Below are positions 63,844 through 64,000 of a stretch of 64,000 nt of DNA, in pieces. The position numbers were made by a program, and so were the translations under genes. The notes under the pieces were generated by a model. That model was not told where the DNA came from, made no database searches, and saw only the letters and a list, made by a program, of their open reading frames with translations. The DNA is from Lacihabitans sp. CCS-44 (GTDB lineage: Bacteria; Bacteroidota; Bacteroidia; Cytophagales; Spirosomataceae). Every line of letters starts with the position of its first letter. Position 1 is the stretch's first letter. The stretch is taken from the NCBI RefSeq assembly GCF_024343735.1, contig NZ_RJUE01000001.1:186001-250000 (forward strand). Direction: 5' to 3'.

Positions 63844-64000
63844 AGAGTTTTATTTTGAAATTGTTAATTGGCGGAATTGGTAATTGGTGGAACTAATTAT
63901 TAGTTACTAGTTGACTTGTAATTAAATCAAAGTTATTTAGGCATAAACACCTCCCTCAATAACCAATTAAGCATCAACAAACAATCCAGTAACAAATTTA

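Noticed and set aside
63844-64000. Short direct repeats (TAATTGGCGGAATTGG, TAATTGGTGGAACTAA) near the right edge
   Set aside because: The similarity is low-complexity and AT-rich, with no further copies visible before the window ends.
1-64000. tRNA, rRNA, insertion sequence or prophage
   Set aside because: No cloverleaf, rRNA-like segment, transposase or terminal repeat was seen in any intergenic gap or reading frame.

Overview
The window looks like a chromosomal segment of a member of the Bacteroidota, most likely Cytophagales-like (inference). The evidence is low GC, lineage-typical families (DUF4290, DUF4494, PorT-like barrels, a BlaB/CcrA-type B1 beta-lactamase, TonB receptors with carboxypeptidase-like N-termini), almost no Shine-Dalgarno sequences, and at least sixteen TAnnTTTG boxes just upstream of genes, which is the -7 element of the Bacteroidota primary sigma factor. 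I see no tRNA, rRNA, insertion sequence, prophage or CRISPR array. Most of the window is ordinary core genome.

Layout. 1-2788: end of an unidentified gene, a strong terminator and a TonB-dependent receptor. 2853-7652: gatB, a TlpA-like lipoprotein, proC directly abutting a class B1 metallo-beta-lactamase, and an Lrp-type regulator with a palindrome at its promoter. 7639-13232: DUF4126, yicC, argS, a tandem universal stress protein and a MacB-type permease. 13385-17571: gamma-glutamyltransferase and the first of two MG2/plug surface proteins. 17785-21104: ftsH, rsfS, birA. 21208-29244: a GH63-like glucosidase and, convergent to it, a four-gene run (second MG2/plug protein, GHL10-type lipoprotein, DinB-like protein, PD-(D/E)XK nuclease). 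29439-34760: lysS, rhlE, murA, DUF4290.

35062-43619: M16 peptidase, PafA-like phosphatase, CrtZ-like hydroxylase, MFS transporter, patatin, barrel protein, hotdog thioesterase. 43672-49254: histidine phosphatase, a LytS/LytTR two-component pair overlapping a glycerate kinase, a ROK kinase, DUF4494 and a YjbR-like protein. 49251-55342: mtgA, an SDR, a DUF5694-like protein, sufB, a lipoprotein, lpxB, queD. 55396-59736: a BtuB-like receptor, an ANL enzyme and an atypical thiolase. 59885-60226: a tandem array of GC-rich palindromes. 60515-63813: the edge of a polysaccharide-type locus (WbsX-like protein, GT4, GT8-like).

Points most worth attention: the roughly 56-bp palindromic repeat array at the border of the glycosyltransferase genes; the thiolase with no ATG and no second catalytic cysteine, coupled to a short ANL enzyme; two paralogous MG2/TonB-plug proteins that lack a beta-barrel; the complete B1 beta-lactamase coupled to proC; and MurA with Asp at the fosfomycin-target position. 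I found no clear-cut undescribed defence or mobile system. The repeat array and the MG2/plug family are the nearest candidates.
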